From Chelydra serpentina (lineage: Eukaryota; Chordata; Testudines; Chelydridae), in contig JBAIAC010000023.1 in the NCBI GenBank assembly GCA_037349315.1, positions 38,675,501 to 38,739,500 on the forward strand: DNA of 64,000 bases. The letters are read 5' to 3'. The notes below the pieces were generated by a model. It searched no databases. It saw only the letters and a program-made list of their open reading frames with translations, and had not been told where the DNA came from. Positions 1 to 11,514 of this stretch are shown one piece after another. The position numbers were made by a program, and so were the translations under genes. How positions within the stretch are numbered: position 1 is the stretch's first letter; each line of letters starts with the position of its first letter.

Positions 1-1084
1 ATTACTTGTCCTGCTGGAGAAAAGTGTGGTGACTGCATGGCTGGAAGAAGTTATCTGATATGGGGAAACTGACTGAGCAGAAGTAGTTCTCTGTAGGAAC
101 GAAGTAGATTGTGGGGTTGATTTGAGCTCCATCTCATAATCCCCCACATCAGCATGGCAGGATAAAAATGCTGCAAAGGAGTAAACAGGTCATTAGACTA
201 GTAACCTTCATTGCTTATAACCTGTTGATATCTACAGTATCCCTCTGGTTTTGTAATAAGGAGTCGGATATATTTTGATTCCTCCTGTCACCCCATTTAT
301 AATGCAAGAAACAGAGCTGACATCCTGTAGAACAACTCCTGTTAAAGAATCTTTTTATAACAATACCCTAGTCTGTTACACTGTTGCTAACTGGAGAGTT
401 ATGCAGCTTGGCACATTGGGACATTTCATTCTGAAGCGCGACGCAATGGGGAGCAAAGAAACACCATTCAAATAGTCACACAGGACAAACTCTCAGCACC
501 ATGGGTTTGCTGGGTGCCGAAGATCTGGGATTTTGATCCTCGTTGCAGCCTTTTTCTATTAGGGAGGCGATGGGTTTAGCTGAATCAGTAACACAAGGGA
601 GAAAAAGAAAAGGATAAAGGTATTTTTCAGGTAGGTCAGGTTTGAAGCTGTCTTTTTAGCAAGGAAGAGGGAAGGAATCTGGAGAAGGTACAGATTTTCA
701 TAGGTGCTCGATCATCTCATAACATTTCTAAAGCTGCGTTTATTTGTGTAGCCCTATTAGTGTGGAGAGGGTGAGGGAAGGGCATTTGCTCCACTGCACA
801 GGCTGGTCCCTTTGGACCCAGTGGGAAGGCAGTGGGGATTGGAAGGCCCAGATTTAGTTGGTGCACTTGGTGGTTGCTGTTGCTGGCTGCTCTCGGGGAA
901 GGATCCCAAGGGTATGGGACTTCCATGGTCCTCCCTCCGCAAGCTGCCTCTGTCTGGAAGGTGGATGGGGAGGCCACTGAGGCTGGTGCCCCAGGCAGGT
1001 ACCTCTTGTCCTGCTTCAACACAGAAATAACCCCCCATCTGACTGCACAGCCCCCTAGTTGTCACCTACCACCCCACACTAGAA
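1..1084. other. no gene recognised
   Basis: Overlapping short open frames on both strands around 717-1125 have no recognisable domain. Nothing supports coding. It is downstream or intronic sequence relative to MCF2L. Confidence 0.5.
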
Positions 1085-1918
1085 TCCATATGGGGTATCA
1101 TCAAACAACTACAACCCATAGTTGATGGGGACCAATCCTGAAAAAAATCTTTCCTGAACCTCCTTTTCTGGCCTTCAAACAACCCCCCCAACCTCTCCAA
1201 GCTCATCCTCAGAAGCAAGCGCCCCACAGACAAGGACCCACCAACTCAAAGCGGCACCAGACCCAGATGCAACAGACGCCAGAACAACAGATGCAAAACC
1301 TGCAGACATATCTCCACTGCTACCATGATCAACAGCACACCACCACAGCACACCGTTCAAGATCCATGGATCCTATACATGCCTATCACAACATGTGGTG
1401 TGCCTCATCCAGTGCACGCAATGTCCCAATAACAACTTCGTGGGTGAAACCAGACAATCACGACACGCTCAGATGAACTCACGCAGGAAAACGATACAAG
1501 ACAAAAACACCCCATCATCTGTGGGTGGACACTTTTCACAAAGGGATCACTCTGTAGCTGACCTATCGGTCCTCACCCTCAAAGGAAACCTGCACAACAC
1601 TTTCAAATGACGAGCCTGGGAGCGTAAATTCGTTACTCTGCTAGACATTAAAAATCATGGACTGAACAGGGACACTGGATTTATGGCTTATTACAACAAT
1701 CTGTAACCCACTAATAACCCCCCACCCCTCCAGCTGATTTCTCCCACCCCATTCTTACTTTCCTCCCTATGACTGGAGGGGTGTTAATGGGTCGCGTCAC
1801 CTTGAATGGTCCCTTGAAATATGTGTTAACTACTTATGCTAACCAATCTATAGTTCGCAGTACTGTAAGTAGCATAACTACTTGTGCTAAACCTGATATT
1901 TAGCAGTGACACTTTGAG
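1085..1918 (+). pseudogene. Penelope-like element, C-terminal endonuclease part (broken)
   Basis: Translations in shifting frames show the end of a Penelope-like retroelement protein. Around 1145-1200 there is FPEPPFLAF and a QPPNLSKLI-like stretch. Around 1265-1315 there is a Cys-rich CNRRQNNRCKTCRH motif, which is the CxxC...H zinc signature of this family. At 1395-1610 a GIY-YIG endonuclease core follows: LIQCTQCP, NNNFVGET, an Arg/His helix, then VGGHFSQRDHSVADLSVL. GLNRDTGF near 1655-1680 is the usual C-terminal block. Stops and frame changes show it is dead, and no reverse-transcriptase part is visible upstream (5' truncated). The 3' tail continues after the Harbinger insertion, at 2517-2640. 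Confidence 0.8.
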
Positions 1919-1921
1919 TTA

Positions 1922-2513
1922 GGCCATGTAGACACTAGAGAGCTTACAGCGGGACAGCTATACAGATGGAGCTGTGCCACTGTAAGATCACTCGTGTAGC
2001 CGCTCTATGCTGACAGGAGGGAGCTCTCCTGTTGACATAATAAAACCACCTCCATGAGCAGCAGTAGCTATATCAGTGGGAGAAGCGCTCCCACCGACAT
2101 AGTGCTGTGCACACTACCTCTTACGCTGGCATAATTTATGTCACTCAGGCCTGGTCTACATGGTGGTGGGGGGGTCGACCTAAGATACGCAACTTCAGCT
2201 ACGCAAATAGCGTAGCTGAAGTCGATGTATCTTAGGTCGACTTACCTGGCCGTTCTCATGGCGCGTTGACCACTGCCGCTCCCCCGTCGACTCCGCTTCT
2301 GCCTCTCGTGGAGGTGGAGTTCTGGAGTCGACAGACGCGTGCTCAGGGATCGAGTTATTGCGTCTACACTAGATGCAATAAATCGATCCCCGATAGATCG
2401 ATCACTACCCGCCGATCCAGCAGGTAGTGTAGACGCACCCTTGGGGGGGTGGAATAGTCACACCCTGGAGAGACAGACATTTTGCTGACATAAGTGGTAG
2501 TGTAGACCTGGCC
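1922..2513. mobile_element. Harbinger-type non-autonomous element with TTA target duplication
   Basis: The ends GGCCATGTAGACACTA and TAGTGTAGACCTGGCC are inverted repeats, and both are flanked by TTA (1919-1921 and 2514-2516), the 3-bp duplication of Harbinger elements. It carries no gene. It sits inside the Penelope element, and is itself split by another MITE at 2148-2441. Confidence 0.8.
2148..2441. mobile_element. Harbinger MITE nested in the previous element
   Basis: It contains the internal hairpin CAACTTCAGCTACG / CGTAGCTGAAGTCG and the GGTCTACA...TGTAGAC ends also seen at 40455-40750, 52846-53124 and 29637-29891. The sequence on both sides (TCACTCA / GGGGGTGG) reads as one element when it is removed. 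Confidence 0.75.
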
Positions 2514-2516
2514 TTA

Positions 2517-2640
2517 GTTTCCCAGACCTGAAGAAGAGCTCTCTGGAGCTCGAAAGCTTGTCTCTCTCACCAACAGAAGTTGGTGCAATAAAAGCTATTA
2601 CCTCACATTCACCATTGTCTCACCAGTACCATAGGCAGCC
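2517..2640 (+). mobile_element. Penelope-like element 3' tail
   Basis: The stretch GACCTGAAGAAGAGCTCT, then CTCGAAAGCTTGTCTCTCTC, then CAATAAAAGCTATTACCTCAC is a 3' end commonly seen on Penelope-like elements. It continues the element interrupted at 1919. Confidence 0.65.
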
Positions 2641-4409
2641 TATAGTGTGCACTGGGAACAAGGATTTTATTATCCCTAGATGGGGCAGGATCTGGTGGTA
2701 AGTATCCTTTTTGTTAAGCTGGCCAAGGACAACAGAAAAGGTTAATTTCATCAATGTAGCACTCCACCTCTGATCAGGGCTCATTTTAGGAGGAGGATGA
2801 CAGGATCAGATGGGACACCTTAATGGTCAGCCATGTAGCAGCCAGTGTTGGGGTCCCGCAGACAGACTATAGAAGCTTTCCCTGGCAGACTGCCTCTCTA
2901 TTCCCAACCCCTCGCCGTCCGCCTCTCCCCCGCTTTTTTTAACTGCTTAACAGACTGGGGCTGGGCAGGTCCAGCACAACTCCAGTGCATCAGGTGAAAT
3001 GTCTGAGAGAGACAAAGTCCCGAGGAATGAGTGCAAACAGTGTGTCTATACTGGGCAGTCTACACTCAAAAAGGGAAGTGGTGCACTGGGAGTTCCCAAG
3101 GGGATAGTCTCAAGGAAAGATCAGGCCTCTAAAGTAGCTCTCCTTAAAGAGAAACAAGGTTCAAAGTCTAACGGTATGTTGCTTTTTGGTAAATACCTAA
3201 AAAGATTCAAAGGAACATTTTTTCTCATGGGATGAGATTTCAGACTTTGCAACATTTACAGAAAGTTTATATTGTGCCTCTTGCAGAACCTATGATTTCG
3301 CTACAATCACACCATTTGTCCACCCACTCCAGGCACACACAAAAAGCTCTTCAGCTCCTAAATCTACACAAGCAATTTAAAAAACTACCTTCTGAAGTAT
3401 AAAAGGGTTGTGAGTACAACTCTGTTGTGTGTGTAGGGGTGGGGGAAGGGGACTATAAAAACAAAGCCAAGTTAAGAGAAGTCATAAGTGTCCTGCCCAA
3501 TTATCTATTCCTTGAAGTGCAACAAATCCAGGAAGTAGGTAAAGTGTTTTCCCTTCTTGTCTAGCTGAAATTGCAGAACAGAAATCGCTTCCCCATTACT
3601 GGGAGAGCAGGTGCCCTTAGGTCCAAAATGATTCATGTTCCAGGCAAAGCATGTGGTCTATGAGTGAAGATCTTCACTACGTTAGCTGAGAAGTTTTATT
3701 TTAACTTAGTCCATCTGGAGGGGGGTATATAAGAATCTGCACCCAAATTATACAGAGGCCAGAATTTGAGATTCAGATTCTAGGTTAAATCAGCCTAGAG
3801 GAAGGTTCAGATTAATTGGTGCTGGAAGCTCATAAACTGTTCTTATGTTTGTTTTTTTGTCCAAAATGACAGAACATCTGATCTTGCAAAATGTCCATCA
3901 TAGGATATATCCAAACTGGATTCAGAAAATAAGACCTTTTTGGTTTTGGATCCAGTCTGGAACCAAAACCATTGGAGTGGATCCAGATATATGGGTCTGA
4001 TTCTGACCCCACTGCTACCCCCCAAAAAATAATTTTGCAGAGGGGTGAGGATTGTGAATTATATGCTCCAGATCAGCTTTGCCTCTAATCTTGACCTGTT
4101 TTCATTTCAGTGTTGAAAGGACTATATTTCACTTTAGTTTTAGCTGTTACTGTAACCTGAAAATACAATTCAATGCAATAGAAGGGACACAGCTAGTTAG
4201 CATGACTGACATCTCACATAATAAATATTTGTTATCAGTAGAGATCTAATTATGCCAATATGCTTTGATAGTCATATTAGAACTTATCTTCGCAGTTCAG
4301 ACTCTTCCGGACTTTAATTTAGTTGCTGTGACAGCAGTTGTATTATCCTCTTGCTTATGGTCACATTGACTATGGCTCATAGAGAGCAAATGCAGTTGCT
4401 TTGTTCTAT
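2641..4409. other. no gene recognised
   Basis: No coding signal was found. The short plus frame at 2999-3235 and minus frames at 3830-4025 have no domain. Around 3930-4010 there is degenerate 'GGATCCAGA' type sequence that recurs near 39060-39230. Confidence 0.5.
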
Positions 4410-4413
4410 CTAC

Positions 4414-5125
4414 TGTGACGGGGCAAGGCCAGATGACTATAGGAACGTAGTGAGAAACAGGTATGTTAGCCCCAGGCTAAACAAATCCCTGTTACCATGG
4501 TAACCAACTGGCAGTTGCTCCGGGTTAATCAAGACATCTGGGCCAATTAAGATCCTTCTAGAAAGCAGTGGAGACAGCTAGGTTGATTGGGACATGTGAA
4601 GCCAATCAAGGGCTGGCTGAAACTAGTTAAAAACCTCCCAGTTAGTTAGAGGCATGTGTTAGGAGCTGTAGGAGGAAGCCGTGTTGCTGGGGAAACTGGG
4701 CAGGACGAACCCTCTCAGGCACAAGGAAGGAGGCCCTGAGGTAAGGGTGAAGTGGAAGTGGGGGCTGCTGTGGGGAAGCGGCCCAGGGAATAGTACTCAT
4801 CCTGTTTCAAAAAGTCAGCTACCAATAGCTGCTACTATTAGGATTCCTGGGCTGGAGCCAGGAGTAGAGGATGGGCCCGGGCTCCCCCTTCCTCCTGCAC
4901 TCTTCCCGATTAATCACAGAGACTGTGAGACAACAGAGACTGTGTGAGGGAGGGTAGCTTCTTCCCACCTCCCTTGCTGGCTTATGATGAAAATGGCTCA
5001 GTAGGGTGTGACCCATGCCTCTAGAGAGAGAGGGGTTACGTGGAGGGTCACAGTGAGCCTCCAAGGCTAGCATAATCTACCTGGAAGCATGGGACCCACT
5101 GAGACAAGGTTGGAGCTTTGTCACA
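4414..5125. mobile_element. solo LTR (712 bp) with CTAC target duplication
   Basis: The element starts TGTGACGGGG and ends TTTGTCACA, so it has TG...CA ends with a TGTGAC/GTCACA inverted repeat, and CTAC flanks both sides (4410-4413 and 5126-5129). No gag, pol or second LTR is adjacent, so it is a recombined solo LTR. Family (Gypsy-like or ERV-like) and strand cannot be set by eye. Confidence 0.7.
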
Positions 5126-5129
5126 CTAC

Positions 5130-7275
5130 CCATAGTTGCAGTTTGGTGCATTAGCCCAACGAAAATAGAAAAGAGGAAGCTGTAAGTTAACTTGTTTTCT
5201 TTAAGGTTGTGAAACACCCTTGAATTTAAATTAATTTAGATAGAGAAGACACGACAAGAGTTCAGTACTGCTCAGCTTTTGGTACACAAAACAATTTCAA
5301 TACCCATTTTGATAATGTTTTCAATTTAAAAATCAGAGGAAAAAATTAAGAGGCAGGAAATTTTTCACAAAAAAGGAAACAGTTTCAAAATATATTTTTC
5401 ATTAAAATGTCATTTTTGATTAAAAACATTTCCTTTGAAAAATTTCAACCAGCTCCTCTAGTGAGGTTGTTAGGCTAGAAAAGCAAAAATTAAGCCATCA
5501 CTTGATGGGTCTCCACATGGCTGTCCTGGTCAATAGCAAACCTACAAATCTCTCCCCCAGCCAAATGTCCATAGCCAGTCCACAAAGTGGGGTGGGTTTT
5601 TTCGTGCCTCTCAGAGTGTTGCCACTGTTGCACCATTCAGGGGGCTCACTCCATCTTCTGAAAAGACGTTTGAACGAGCGAGCTTCATCCCAGAGAACAT
5701 GTCCCATTGCTTGTTGGGATTGCTCTCCAGATGTGGGCTGCACAGCATTCTCTGGGCCTGTTCCAGTGCCCAATAAAGTTGATCCAGTGCCCTTGGAAGG
5801 TGGCATCCACTGGATGTCCATTGCAGAAGTAGAAAGGGCCGAGCATAGGGGTGCCCGCCCATCCCTTCTTTGAGCCCCAGCCTGCCTCTGAAATAGTTTT
5901 GTTACACCCCTTCTCCAGGGCCTCCTGCAGGGGAGGAGGGCAAAGCTGACCGATAGAGATGTTGCTATTAACCAGGGGGACTTACACCTGCTCTAGAATC
6001 CCTGTAACAGCTATTCTGGCACAAGAAGCCATTATGCAATGGTGAATCAGGCCTATGTCTCTTTCCATTGCCCCGTAGCACTTCAGAGCATCTGCACCTG
6101 TATTTCCCCTCAGTGATCCAGCAAGGTCACCCACTCTCAGGCTTCCAGCTTCCCAGCTGTTGTCTTTCTTGGGTGGAGTCCCTCCCTTTCTGACCAGGGT
6201 ATCTTCCGGCAGCACAGTTCCCTGCCTTCACGGTGTTGTTCCCAGCACAGCCAGGCTCTTCAGAGACAGTTAACAGGTGTAATTGCTACAGTTGTAAGTT
6301 ACCACACAGGTCTTTCTCAGCAAGTCTACTTAATTCTTAAGGTACAAAGCACTACCGAGAAAACCTGTTCAAAACAATAAAAGAACCCATACGCATGCTA
6401 ATAAGCTCACCAGAGTTCACTCTAAGATGGACACTGGCAGAAGCGGTCCTTCAACCCCCCACCCTAGAGGTTCCCTTGTGGTTACAAGTTCATCACAGCT
6501 CCATCTCAGAACAAGCACCCAGTCTTATGGACCTCGGTAGGCCCAGTCCTTCCAACCCTTCTCTAAGGATTGGGGCCCTCCATGAAACGGGGGTCCTGTC
6601 TGTTGGCTGGATCAGGAAGAAGGCCCTGAGCCTGTATGAAATCAGCCTATTTACATGTAAAACTCCTTTCTTAGTCTGTTGGTCCCTGGAGAATCCAGTT
6701 CGAACTACCCTTTCTGGGGAGGGGAGGGGGGCGCGAGGGGGTGGCTTCAATGGAGGAAGTACATTACCATCCCCCTTCTACTAGAGGAGTTACATAAAAT
6801 GCCACAATATCACAGACACAGCAGCATTTTTAATACAATGTACCCCAAAGGTAATAACCCTAATTCAATCAGGTGTAACTTAATTCAATATACAGCAGTT
6901 TATCTTAGTTCTATAAGATTTATTCAGGATATTGTCCGTCTGTCACAGCCCCCATCTCATTTTTGTGTCAGAATGACTCGAAGCTGCATATAAACTCCCT
7001 GCTGCTCCTTTAGATGCTGAGCACCCCAGCAGTTCATTTTTTGAGACCTTTTAACTTTCTTAAAGCCTCTCTTTCCACCTTGGCTGATGTAGGATTTAGT
7101 TCGTGAGTGTTGCAGACCCTGAGAACTGCATTTCCCCCCGCCCCGCGCCGTCCTTTCAGCTTTAATAGAGCTCAAGTGTTCTGAAATCGTAAGAACAGGG
7201 CAGTTTTCAAAGTTCCCTTTTTACTAATCCGGGTTTGAAACCTCCATTTTCACACCTTGATGGCAGAGAAGACGG
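5130..7275. other. no gene recognised; unclassified old repeats
   Basis: Open frames at 5498-5873 and 6395-6784 overlap each other on both strands and show no domain. The block about 6140-6780 has the look of old LTR-type sequence, but I could not find its ends. Confidence 0.4.
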
Positions 7276-7283
7276 CCACCGAT

Positions 7284-7407
7284 TAGGGTGACCAGATGTC
7301 CCGATTTTATAGGGACAGTCCCGATTTTTGGGTCTTTTTCTTATATAGGCTCCTATTACCCCCCAGCCCCTGTCCCGATTTTTCACACTTGCTGTCTGGT
7401 CACCCTA
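7284..7407 (+). mobile_element. hAT MITE (TAGGGTGACCAGA family), copy 1
   Basis: It is 124 bp with terminal inverted repeats TAGGGTGACCAGA / TCTGGTCACCCTA and an exact 8-bp target duplication CCACCGAT (7276-7283, 7408-7415). The 8-bp duplication is what places it with hAT elements. Confidence 0.85.
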
Positions 7408-7769
7408 CCACCGATTCAGGCTGCGATTGTCACTGCCACCAAAGGAATGTGGACACCCAATTTTCATGAACGTCAATGGGGAGTGTGCATCCGAAGCCCT
7501 TGAGTGGCTTTGAAAATCTCAACCTTTGTTCCTTAAAAACAATATCCCATGTTTTTAGAGCGAGCTGAGCCCCTTCTACTCTCTTCTCCCCTACCTGTTC
7601 CCCCTCATCTCCCTTCCTTTCCCTTATCTTTAAGATATCTCCTCCTAAGTAAACTCCCCCGGCCCGGCCCCTCCCCCCAAAAGTGTGGAACGAACATGAC
7701 GTTTGCTGCCATGGAACTCTTCTCTCTGCTTATGTGTTCTACCCCTTCCCCCACCCTGTGTCTGGCTAG

Positions 7770-7893
7770 TCTATTTAGATTGTAAGATCTTTGGAGCAGG
7801 GACTGTTTGTACAGTGCCTAGCACACTGAGGCCCTGAGCTTGCTTGATCCTTAGGCACTACCATAGTAAACCTGATTAATAATGGCTATAGGG
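7770..7893 (+). repeat. L2/CR1-type LINE 3' end (old)
   Basis: The sequence TTGTAAGATCTTTGGAGCAG, then GACTGTTTGTACAGTGCC, then AGCACACTGAGG resembles the 3' end of ancient L2-type LINEs and closes with AATAATGG. Fine classification needs a library search. Confidence 0.45.
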
Positions 7894-8775
7894 TGAGGCA
7901 ATAACGAAACGGGCCAATATATTTTTCTCTCATCCAAATCCCTTCGCCCAGCTTTACGCTCAGACACTAACTGCTCAGTGGCCACTCAAAGTTTTCCCAT
8001 TTTATGCTGAACCCAATACATGGCTGCTTTTAATTGATGGACTTGGTAATAGGGACAAACATAAGGCCTGATCCAGCATTTATTGCAGTCAATGGAACTA
8101 TTCCCATTGGCTCCAGCTGGCTTTGGATCAAGGCCTTCAGGAAGTGGGAATCCACCTAAAGTAGTTGTTTTATAAAGGGCCAGATCCGGTGGGAGCTTTT
8201 CAGGCCCTCAAACACTGGATCAGGCCCCCAGCCCTTGACTCCAGGCTTCCCTTCCCCCAGCCACACACAGAGAAGTTTTACTCTGCAGACTTTCCAAAAA
8301 CTCACACAGAATTTCTAAAAGGGAGAATCTGAAATAGAAAAAGATCCCAGGAAGCAGCTTCCCTCTGATTAAAGGCAGCACAACATTATCAGTTCATTTC
8401 CTTCCCCCCAGTGTCATCCCGCTCTCCTTTACAGCAATATGAATTCAGAGCAACTCCCGTGGGCTCCAGCGGAGCTATTCCAGATATACCCCAGGATACC
8501 AGAAAGCAGAATTTGCCCAGGTTTATTACTGGAGTTGCTGTTCGTACAATTGATCTGATGTTTCTCCTGCTCAGCGTACTGCTATGGTTAATGCGGCTCG
8601 GGGGAAGATTTTTGACACTATTCTTATAAGCTTCCTGCACATTAGGTGCTAATAATCAGTGCAGAAGGACACGGCAGACCCACCAAGCCATTATTCAAAG
8701 GCTAGATAGTTTCATCTATTTCCTCAGCTGATATTTCTTAGTTAATGCGGGTATTAAGAGATGTCTTAATATTTT

Positions 8776-8862
8776 GGGCCAGATCCGCAACTGGTGTAAA
8801 TCAATGTAGCTCCACTGACTTCAATGGAGTGATGCTGATTTGCACTCGCTCAGGATCTAGCC
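8776..8862. repeat. old palindromic interspersed repeat
   Basis: GGGCCAGATCC at the left and GGATCTAGCCC at the right are inverted, with GTGTAAATCA and a central TCCACTGACTTCAATGGAG hairpin. Relatives are at 11071-11163, 21003-21078, 32374-32459 and 54407-54495. Confidence 0.55.
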
Positions 8863-9375
8863 CTTTGACTCTTATTTACACTTTTGTTTAGATTACTCCC
8901 ATGTAACTGTTTTCCCCTCGCTCCTATCCTGGTACCATATAGATGAATGTCTCTCCATTAAGTGTGCATTAGCCATTTTAGGTGCCCAGCATGGTCTTTA
9001 TTTATCTCTTAATATTTTCTGTGAGCTCTGTAGATTTGTTTGGGGATCTCTAACTCAAATCACCTGCTTCTTATTAATGCATTTACCTTTACTACCATAA
9101 GCTCAGGGTTACTTTCAACACAGAATGCAAGGAAAACTATCTAAAGCAAAAACTCAGAGCAGTGGCTACACCAAAGCTTAAGGTATAGTCATATTTACTA
9201 GCACATTTCTGAGCAAGGGGAGCATATTCATTGCATCATTATTTATAGGAGCAATTTTGGTCTCCGTGTGTTAATCTGTTATTAAAAGTAATTGTTTTAA
9301 TGCAAAGAAACACAAACTTGCAATGACCAGAGGTCGCATTTGATGTTCTAAAGCACTAAGAAGGCTATAACTCAC

Positions 9376-9486
9376 CACAGGCGACGTTTAGCAGTACCAC
9401 CTCCAGAGCACGCCTGCCCATGGTGGAGGCAGGATCGAGACTCGCTGCAGCTGTGGGGTAAGATGCTGCTCTTCCTCTTTGTAGAG
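9376..9486 (-). other. doubtful exon-like segment with Kozak ATG and strong donor
   Basis: On the minus strand a TTCCTTACCTTTCAG acceptor-like run precedes 111 nt ending in a strong donor (TGTG/GTGAGT). Within it CCTCCACCATGGGC is a near-perfect Kozak start that opens MGRRALEVVLLNVAC before the donor. Read instead in phase 0 from the last MCF2L exon it would give LYKEEEQHLTPQLQRV and so on, with a TAA at 9388-9390. It could therefore be a first exon of a downstream gene, a terminal exon, or chance. In mammals F7 and F10 lie next to MCF2L on the same strand, but I found no Gla or EGF exon here, so no identity is claimed. Confidence 0.2.
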
Positions 9487-11070
9487 CTGAAAGGTAAGGA
9501 ACAAATGCCTGCCCAAAGGCAGATACATTTCAAACTGTGCAGACACCACTAAGTCACATGAACAGAGAGAGGGCGTGGAGCAGGGGGGAGCCAGTGTCTT
9601 CTCAGTGTTAAGCCACCACAGAGGAAAAGGTTGCTGATGGCTGGAAAGTGAAAACAGGAAGAAGAACTGGCGTTCTAAGCAAGGTGTTTCATTCCCTCCC
9701 TGCAGCCCATCAAGTGGGTAGCAAGAACTAATACAGAGCAGCTTAATGTTTTCCCTGGGTTTCCAGCTTCTCGTTATGACTATCTGATGCCTGTCTTTGA
9801 AGGCTGCAGTTTTAATGATGAAAAATACTGAGCATTAAATGGGGAACAGAGAGAGAAAGTTACTTTGCCCCAGTGCGTAAAAAAAAAATGGGGGGGGGGA
9901 GGATTCTTTATTTAAATTTAGTGCTAGGAGAAGTAGAGGTTTGCACACTTACAGTGCACTGAGTGGGGCAGATGCAAGAAGCCAGGTGCAGTCGCCTCCA
10001 CCCACACAAGCCCAGGCAGAATGAGCAGGGGGCGGGCAAAGCCTAAGGGCTGGCTAGCAGTTCTTGAGCACTCCAGGCAATGCTGACTAGCATACTTGAT
10101 CATGCTCCATGATCTCAGTGAGGTGTGACCACCTGGGTTGAACATGGCCAGCAGGGTCAAGAGCACAGCCAGGTCCCTCAGCACATGGTAATGACAGGTC
10201 GAGATGTACTAATACTGTATTCTGACAACCATTCCATTACTGGAAGTTAGCCTAGCATACAAGGTGCTAGAATGAGGAGCAGACTGCTGGAGTTCTGCAG
10301 ATAAGAGCACCCCCGTACCGGTGTGTGTCTGGATTTATTTCCACAGGACTCAACACATGCCATATGCTTGGGGTGGTGCATGCTGCACCTCTCATCAGCA
10401 GGATAAGGGGTGCTATATATCGTGCTCCCCCAGCCATCCCCAAGGCATATGCCTGCATCTGGTCGATGCAGGGAGAATGCTTTCTAGAACACCACCTGGT
10501 CTCTCGAACGCCATACCCTCCCACTAGCGTCCCAAAGAAGACAGGAGTCCCTCTGCAACTAACCCTTTTCAAAATACACTGAACCAGAAAGAACAGGGCT
10601 GGAATTTACAGCAGTGGTCTCAATTCCAAAACGGTGCCGGTATGTTTCCCAAGTCTCTGCCAGATCTGGGGATGGATCTTTTCCCTTCTCAGAAGAGGGG
10701 CTGTTGTGTAGAGCAAAAGGTCAGTACTGTGAAAACGCAGCAAAGCAAAAATGGATTCATCCCCATACACACATGCAGCCTGTCACCTGCGGCTATTTAT
10801 GTCCTAAAGGGCCCCCTAATCCTAGAAATGCTCGGAACAGAATATGAAAGCAGAAGCTGCAAGAGAATTTCCAGGCACAAAGGGGCTTGTTGACAGTCAG
10901 CCAATCAATGGCTTAGATGGGACTAGAACCCAGGCATCTTTTTGGCTTCTAGTCCTTTGCTCTAAGCAGTTGACAACACAACATCATTAATGGCACACAT
11001 TTTAATGAAGTGCTCATTATACATTACATTGCACTAAGAAATGCTTCTGCCAGATTAGTAGCTGCAGCAT
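9487..11070. other. no gene recognised
   Basis: Open frames around 10267-10582 occur on both strands without a domain. At 9877-9902 there is an A-run followed by a G-run. About 10895-10985 resembles a tRNA-headed MIR-like SINE remnant. Confidence 0.4.
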
Positions 11071-11163
11071 TCAGGGCCTGGTTCGCCTCTGAGTTACGCT
11101 GGTGTAACTCCATGGTTACTTCTGATTTACACTAGCATAACTTGTGAGGAAAATCAGGGCCTC
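11071..11163. repeat. old palindromic interspersed repeat
   Basis: The ends AGGGCCTG and CAGGGCCT are inverted, and GGTGTAACTCCATGG / TTACTTCTGATTTACAC form the same internal pattern as the copy at 8776-8862. Confidence 0.5.
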
Positions 11164-11496
11164 AGTATACAATAGGAGAATTTAACCATCAACATTTGCA
11201 TAAGATGATGTGATAATTTCACCATCGATGGACTTATAAACGGCTACTGCCCTCTAGCAACATGAACCCCACCCCCAGTTCTGTTCAGGGACTCTGGAAT
11301 AATATCTGTGCCCCCCATATAAATCTTTGCCATGAAGGGCTTTAAAACTAAGCTATTGTATTTCCAACTCCTACTGTATTGTTAACAAGAGAGCTGCCGC
11401 CCTCTAGTGGACTATGGGCTGTATTACAGAGAGCACAGTCTCTGAAGGAGGTTAGCATTTCTTGGTTGGTTTGATTTTTAAACAGTCTGCTTTCGC

Positions 11497-11514
11497 ATTC
11501 TCTCTCTCTCTCTC
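11497..11514. repeat. (TC)n microsatellite
   Basis: A short uninterrupted TC run. Confidence 0.8.
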
